A stretch of 64,000 nucleotides of DNA from Sipunculus nudus (taxonomy: Eukaryota; Annelida; Sipuncula; Golfingiida; Sipunculidae): assembly GCA_026874595.1 (NCBI GenBank), contig CM049309.1, positions 20,153,576-20,217,575 on the forward strand, in the 5' to 3' direction. A program made the translations under genes and the position numbers. The notes under the pieces were generated by a model. It did no database searches, had not been told where the DNA came from, and saw only the letters and a program-made list of their open reading frames with translations. This document shows positions 62,733 to 64,000 of this stretch, piece after piece (the stretch's first letter is position 1; each line of letters starts with the position of its first letter).

Positions 62733-64000
62733 TATATAGACATTGGTTATGGGATGATGTATTTTTAAATTGGGGTCATGACCTTTCCTATAAGAGTGGC
62801 CTTGACCTTGAATAATGCCATATATGGTGAAAATCACACAAAATCATAAATATCTCAATAAGGGATGCATGGATTCGTCCAAAAATCAAATTGACTGAAG
62901 ATCTTGGATAGCTTTGTCTTTTGCGCAAGACAGGCACCCCCTTTTGTCTTTCTCTTGTTTTCATGCCTTTAATACCAGATCATTGCCACTTGACAGTACT
63001 GTAAGCATTTAAAGTCTAAAACTTATTGACAGACTGGGCTGAAATTGTGAATGTACGTTGATCTTGGATACCTTCATCTTGTGTTCAAAACTGATGGCAC
63101 CATCTGAAATTGTTTGCCATGGCGTCCAAAAATTGGGTTAAAATTGCTCATATCTTAGGAGTGGTTAAAGGTTTTGGTCTGAAATTTGACAGGTCCATCC
63201 TTCTTGGAAAGTTTTCACATAAACCAGACAGGTGGTGCCACCTACTTTCCCTTTATGTAGAATAAATTTATGCCATATTCTGAGGATTGATTTGCCCTTT
63301 TGGTCTGAAATTGTGCCTATCCATAGATCTTGCACTCCTCCATCTTTTACTCAAGACTGGTGGTGCCATCTGCAATCTTTCAGCTGTGTCGTCCATCTGT
63401 ACATGTGCTTTTTTGGTGAAAATTGCTTAAAACTCCAGGATGCTTCAAGGTATTTGTCTGAAATTTAGCATGTCCATCCATCTTTGAAAGTTTTTCTCTT
63501 AAACTAGACAGATGGCTCCACCTACCTTTCCGTTTGTGTAGAATAAATAAATGCCTTTTTCTGTGGAGTGATTTGGCCTATTGGCCTGAAATTGTGCATA
63601 TCCATAGATCTTGGACTCCTCCATCTTGTATGCAAGACTGGTGGTGCCATCTGCAATTGTTTTGCCATGGTGTCCTTCTGTACATTTGTTTCAGATAACA
63701 ATTGCTTATATTTCCAGAGTGGTTCAAGGTATTGGCCTTAAATTTGGCATGTCTATTAATCATGGAAAATTTTCTCATAGACCAGACAGGTTGCGCCACC
63801 TATCTTCCCTTTTTTGTAGAATAAATTTAATGCTCCTTTCTTAGGACAGGTGTGCTGTATTGGTCTGAGACTGCATTAACCATAGATCTTGGCCTCCTCC
63901 ATCTTGTATGCAAGACTGGTGGCACCATCTGCCATTTTTTCGTTTGGTGTCCACCTGAACATTTGTTTAAGATGAAAATTGCTCATATCTGAGGAGTCCT
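62733..64000. repeat. Type C array, right part, running off the window
   Basis: Continues with GGGGTCATGACCTTTCC, TTGCCACTTGACAGTACTG and decayed cores at 63231, 63358, 63640, 63789 and 63918, matching 6980-7700. Alternating unit ends (GACAGGTGGTGCCACCTAC versus GACTGGTGGTGCCATCTGC) again show a dimeric plan. Short frames are not genes. Confidence 0.8.

Overview
The window is AT-rich eukaryotic DNA from an animal. It is probably a marine invertebrate, and a mollusc is my best guess from the style of the repeats: arrays starting with GTCTGTCCGTCCGTTAAC-like spacers, long (TA)n and (GA)n tracts, pogo-like elements ending in CAGTGAAACC, and many LINE relics. Nothing in it looks prokaryotic: there are no operons, and I found no rRNA, tRNA or CRISPR array. 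Almost all of the 64 kb is repetitive or mobile DNA at different stages of decay.

One long intact gene stands out. It runs on the minus strand from 23578 to 19736 and encodes 1280 residues without an intron. It has an N-terminal CCHC zinc-finger-like motif, a low-complexity acidic region, four 28-residue repeats, and a tyrosine-recombinase domain with five of the six usual catalytic positions readable (R838, K867, R957, H984, Y993). It is probably a Crypton-like transposon gene or a domesticated relative. Other coding traces are fragments: a frameshifted LINE reverse transcriptase (27005-28256), two more LINE 3' relics (45.3 and 46.4-46.7 kb), a terminal exon inside a CACTG-ended element (35055-35318), and unidentified candidate exons near 48.5 and 55.1-56.0 kb.

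Layout: 1-3.6 kb holds tandem 339-bp and roughly 280-bp repeat arrays; 4.0-4.76 kb a roughly 145-bp repeat with a nuclear-receptor DR1 motif; 6.3-7.8 kb a third array type; 12.6-16.0 kb a large inverted repeat with transposon ends and a TTAA-flanked MITE between its arms; 19.7-23.6 kb the recombinase gene; 27.0-28.3 kb a LINE relic; 28.8-30.2 kb an element with inverted ends made of 14-bp repeats; 31.8-32.2 kb a second MITE copy; 32.6-36.3 kb a 3.7-kb CACTG element; 38.7-44.3 kb a nested complex of GA-rich modules, inverted arms, a direct duplication and a 1.25-kb element with perfect 22-bp inverted ends and clustered CTCGCCTAGGCGAG palindromes; 45-47 kb LINE relics; 51.8-58.8 kb more arrays plus candidate exons; 60-64 kb the third array type again, split by a 1.46-kb pogo-like insertion with a TA target duplication.

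The most unusual pattern is a 12-bp perfect palindrome, GGTGGCGCCACC. It recurs at the same relative place in at least three otherwise dissimilar repeat families. At least ten copies are perfect, and many others differ only at the central CpG. Two array families also carry nuclear-receptor-type sites (TGACCTTGA, AGGTCAGAGGTCA). All functional readings here are inferences from sequence alone.
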